Below, piece after piece: positions 62,111 to 64,000 of a stretch of 64,000 nucleotides of DNA (position 1 is its first letter; each line of letters opens with the position of its first letter). Origin of the DNA: Rhizobium sp. CIAT894 (GTDB lineage Bacteria > Pseudomonadota > Alphaproteobacteria > Rhizobiales > Rhizobiaceae); NCBI RefSeq assembly GCF_000172795.2, contig NZ_CP020947.1, positions 189,001 through 253,000 of the forward strand, in the 5' to 3' direction. A program made the translations under genes and the position numbers. Below the pieces are notes generated by a model. That model was given only the letters and a program-made list of their open reading frames with translations, was not told where the DNA came from and made no database searches.

Positions 62111-63494
62111 TTGGCGGCCGCGGCCGGGATCTTACCCCGCCGGTCCAGCCCTCGAAGGCTTTCGACAGTCTCAGAACCAGCATGTCGTCAAAACGCGGCC
62201 CGACGATCTGCAGCCCGATCGGCATGCCCGACCGGGAGAAGCCGCAATTGATCGAGGCCGCTGGCTGCTCCGACATGTTCCACGGCACGGTGAAACCGAT
62301 ATGCTCGAAGGGCAGGGTCGGATCGTTGGTCGGCGACGCCCATTCGGCGGGATAGGAGACGATCGGATTGGTCGGCGACAGCAGGGCGTCGACCTGGGTG
62401 AACAATTGCCCGCAGCTCCTGCGCATCTCTATCGTCTGGTTGAAGCCTTTGACCGCATCGGCGCCGCTGATACCGGCACCGCCCTTCGCCCAATCCCTGA
62501 TATAGGGCAGGATACTGTCGCACCTGTTGTCGTCCAGGTCGGCAATCTCGCCCCAGAGACGGGCGCGCCAGAAATTGTCGAGCCCATCCAGCATCGCGCG
62601 GGTCAGCACCGGCTGCACGGATAGGATGGTCGCGCCGGCCTTCTCGAAATGTTTTGCCGCCGCTTCGACCGCCACCCTGATCTCGTCTTCCACGGCAAGC
62701 CCGCAGCCGGTATCGAGCATCAGCCCGATCCTCATGCCCGCTACGTCGATGTCGAGATCCATCCAGTTGAAATCGTTTGGTGGCAGGCTGGTGCCGTCGC
62801 GCCAGTCCGGCCGTGACAGCGTCGCCATCGAGAAGGCCGCATCCTCGACCGTGCGCGTCATCGGCCCGACGCAGCGCCCGACATAATAGGGATCGGCCGG
62901 AATGCGCCCATGGCTCGGTTTGAAGCCGAAGATGCCGGTCCAGCCGGCCGGAAGCCGCACCGACCCGCCGATATCGGTGCCGATATGCAGCGGTCCGTAG
63001 CCGGCCGCCGCCGCAGCAGAAGCCCCGGCGCTCGATCCGCCGGGATTCTGCGAAATGTCCCAGGGGTTGCGGCTGAGCGGATGAAAGCTCGAAAGGCCGG
63101 AGGAGAGCATGCCGTAATCGGGGCAGGTGGTCTTGGCGAAGATCACCGCACCATCCTCCCGCAGCCGGGCGGCGGCCGGCGCATCGGCCTCCGCGGGCTT
63201 CAGCTCCGTCGCCTGGGTGCCGAGCGGTACCGGCTGGCCCTTCGTGGCGATCAGTTCCTTCAGCGTCGCCGGAATGCCGTCAAGCGCGCCGAGCGGTCGT
63301 CCTTTCGCCCAGCGCGCCGTCGAAGCCTTCGCCTGCGCGCGCGCCGCTTCCGGATCATAGAGATAGAGTGCGGAAATCGAAGGCTCCCAGGCGGCGATAT
63401 GGTCTTCGAGGGCAAGCCAATATTCGAGCGGGGAGAGGCTTTTGTCGTTAAAGTGCTGCCGGAGTTCGCGGATGGTAAGGTCGGTTTCGGTCAT
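62103..63494 (-). CDS. Amidase (amidase signature family)
   Basis: A 463-residue hydrolase of the amidase signature family. The Ser-cisSer-Lys triad is visible: lysine in ATLKELIATKG (near residue 80), serines in GGSSAGASAAAAAG and GTDIGGSVRLPAG. I chose the ATG at 63494 (MTETDLTIRELRQHF); the longer open frame enters the permease gene upstream. It follows a dipeptide-type ABC permease by 31 bases and probably hydrolyses an imported amide. Substrate is unknown. Confidence 0.88.
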   Translation of the reverse strand: MTETDLTIRELRQHFNDKSLSPLEYWLALEDHIAAWEPSISALYLYDPEAARAQAKASTARWAKGRPLGALDGIPATLKELIATKGQPVPLGTQATELKPAEADAPAAARLREDGAVIFAKTTCPDYGMLSSGLSSFHPLSRNPWDISQNPGGSSAGASAAAAAGYGPLHIGTDIGGSVRLPAGWTGIFGFKPSHGRIPADPYYVGRCVGPMTRTVEDAAFSMATLSRPDWRDGTSLPPNDFNWMDLDIDVAGMRIGLMLDTGCGLAVEDEIRVAVEAAAKHFEKAGATILSVQPVLTRAMLDGLDNFWRARLWGEIADLDDNRCDSILPYIRDWAKGGAGISGADAVKGFNQTIEMRRSCGQLFTQVDALLSPTNPIVSYPAEWASPTNDPTLPFEHIGFTVPWNMSEQPAASINCGFSRSGMPIGLQIVGPRFDDMLVLRLSKAFEGWTGGVRSRPRPPIT

Positions 63495-63525
63495 CGCATC
63501 GTCTTTCGGGCATCTTGGGAGGATA

Positions 63526-64000
63526 TCAGCGGCTCGCCTCGCGCGGGTCGAGAAGATCCCGCAAGCCATCGCCGAGCATGTTGAAACCGAAGACGGTGAG
63601 CGCAATGGCAAGGCCGGGCAGGATCGCCAGCCAGGGAGCGAGCGCCAGATAGGTCTGCGCATCGGCAAGCATCCGGCCCCATGTCGGCGCTGGCGGCGCC
63701 ATGCCGAGCCCGAGGAAGCTGAGACCCGCTTCGGTGAGGATGGCAAGCCCCAGCTGGATCGCACCATGTACGATGATCTGGCTGATGATATTCGGCAGCA
63801 CATGGCGCAGCGAAATGGTCAGGCGTGTATTGCCGATCGCCCGCGCGGCGAGCACATAGTCGCGGCTCCAGGCCTGCAGCGAGGTCGCAAGCGTCACCCG
63901 GGCAAAGACCGGGATCATGAAGACGGCGATTGCGGTGATCGCGGTGAACCGCCCCGGCCCGAGAAAGGCGCCGAGCACCATTGCCGACAGGATCGGCGGC
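63526..64000 (-). CDS. Dipeptide-type ABC transporter permease (C-terminal part)
   Basis: The C-terminal 157 residues of a DppC/OppC-type permease; the window edge removes the N-terminal part. The coupling motif DYVLAARAIGNTRLTISLRHVLPN and the tail FNMLGDGLRDLLDPR are typical (each shown in part). At least three helices remain. It lies upstream of the amidase gene in the same direction, suggesting uptake and cleavage of one compound. Confidence 0.88.
   Translation of the reverse strand, partial: PPILSAMVLGAFLGPGRFTAITAIAVFMIPVFARVTLATSLQAWSRDYVLAARAIGNTRLTISLRHVLPNIISQIIVHGAIQLGLAILTEAGLSFLGLGMAPPAPTWGRMLADAQTYLALAPWLAILPGLAIALTVFGFNMLGDGLRDLLDPREASR

Overview
The window looks like chromosomal DNA of a Rhizobium-type alphaproteobacterium (R. 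etli / R. leguminosarum group). Reasons: GC-rich coding style with frequent GTG/TTG starts, alphaproteobacterial gene sets (GcvA-like LysR regulator, rhizobial C-P lyase cluster, Cpa/Tad pilus locus), and several copies of a hairpin-forming intergenic repeat of the rhizobial type. The species is inferred from gene content only; no alignment was run. I see no transposase, phage gene or CRISPR array.

Layout. 1-2.9 kb: end of a polyamine-type ABC importer (ATPase cut by the window edge, solute-binding protein) and a divergent LysR regulator. 2.9-16.5 kb: a complete carbon-phosphorus lyase region. The core phnGHIJK and phnL plus a hexapeptide acyltransferase are followed by the phosphonate importer phnCDE1E2, a DUF1045 protein of the 2H phosphoesterase fold, phnM, phnN and a GrpB-family gene. 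All lie on the minus strand, with the regulator phnF divergent. No PhnP is visible; the 2H protein is the best candidate for its cyclic phosphodiesterase step. 16.6-22.7 kb: housekeeping genes on the minus strand (gpmA, dapB, an MsbA-like exporter, glk, mgsA, mepA). 23-29.8 kb: a YejABEF-type peptide importer and a GhrA-like dehydrogenase. 29.9-34.5 kb: pncB, small unknown genes, a KTSC protein, a DUF1778-GNAT toxin-antitoxin pair and tRNA-Ser(GGA).

34.7-46.5 kb is a nucleoside uptake and salvage block. It has a BMP-family ABC importer (binding protein, double ATPase, two permeases), then cdd, punA, deoC and deoA on the plus strand, and deoB, add and upp on the minus strand; a retroviral-type aspartic protease gene sits between them. 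Imported nucleosides would be deaminated (cdd, add), phosphorolysed (punA, deoA), and the sugar phosphates passed through DeoB and DeoC to glycolysis, while Upp salvages uracil.

46.6-59.2 kb is a Flp/Tad pilus locus: pilA, cpaA-F, tadB, tadC on the plus strand, tadD convergent, and two TadE/TadG-like pseudopilins plus a short CpaC-N-terminal-like protein divergent. A LysE-family exporter gene interrupts it between tadC and tadD. 59.3-64 kb: an M17 aminopeptidase, a MarR-like regulator with an NlpC/P60 hydrolase, an amidase, and the end of a dipeptide-type ABC permease cut by the window edge.

Cross-cutting signals: strong hairpins directly after the binding-protein genes of three unrelated ABC operons; a dispersed repeat family with the core AAAAGTGTGCAGCGGTTTT; and several clean inverted repeats in front of regulators and divergent promoters.
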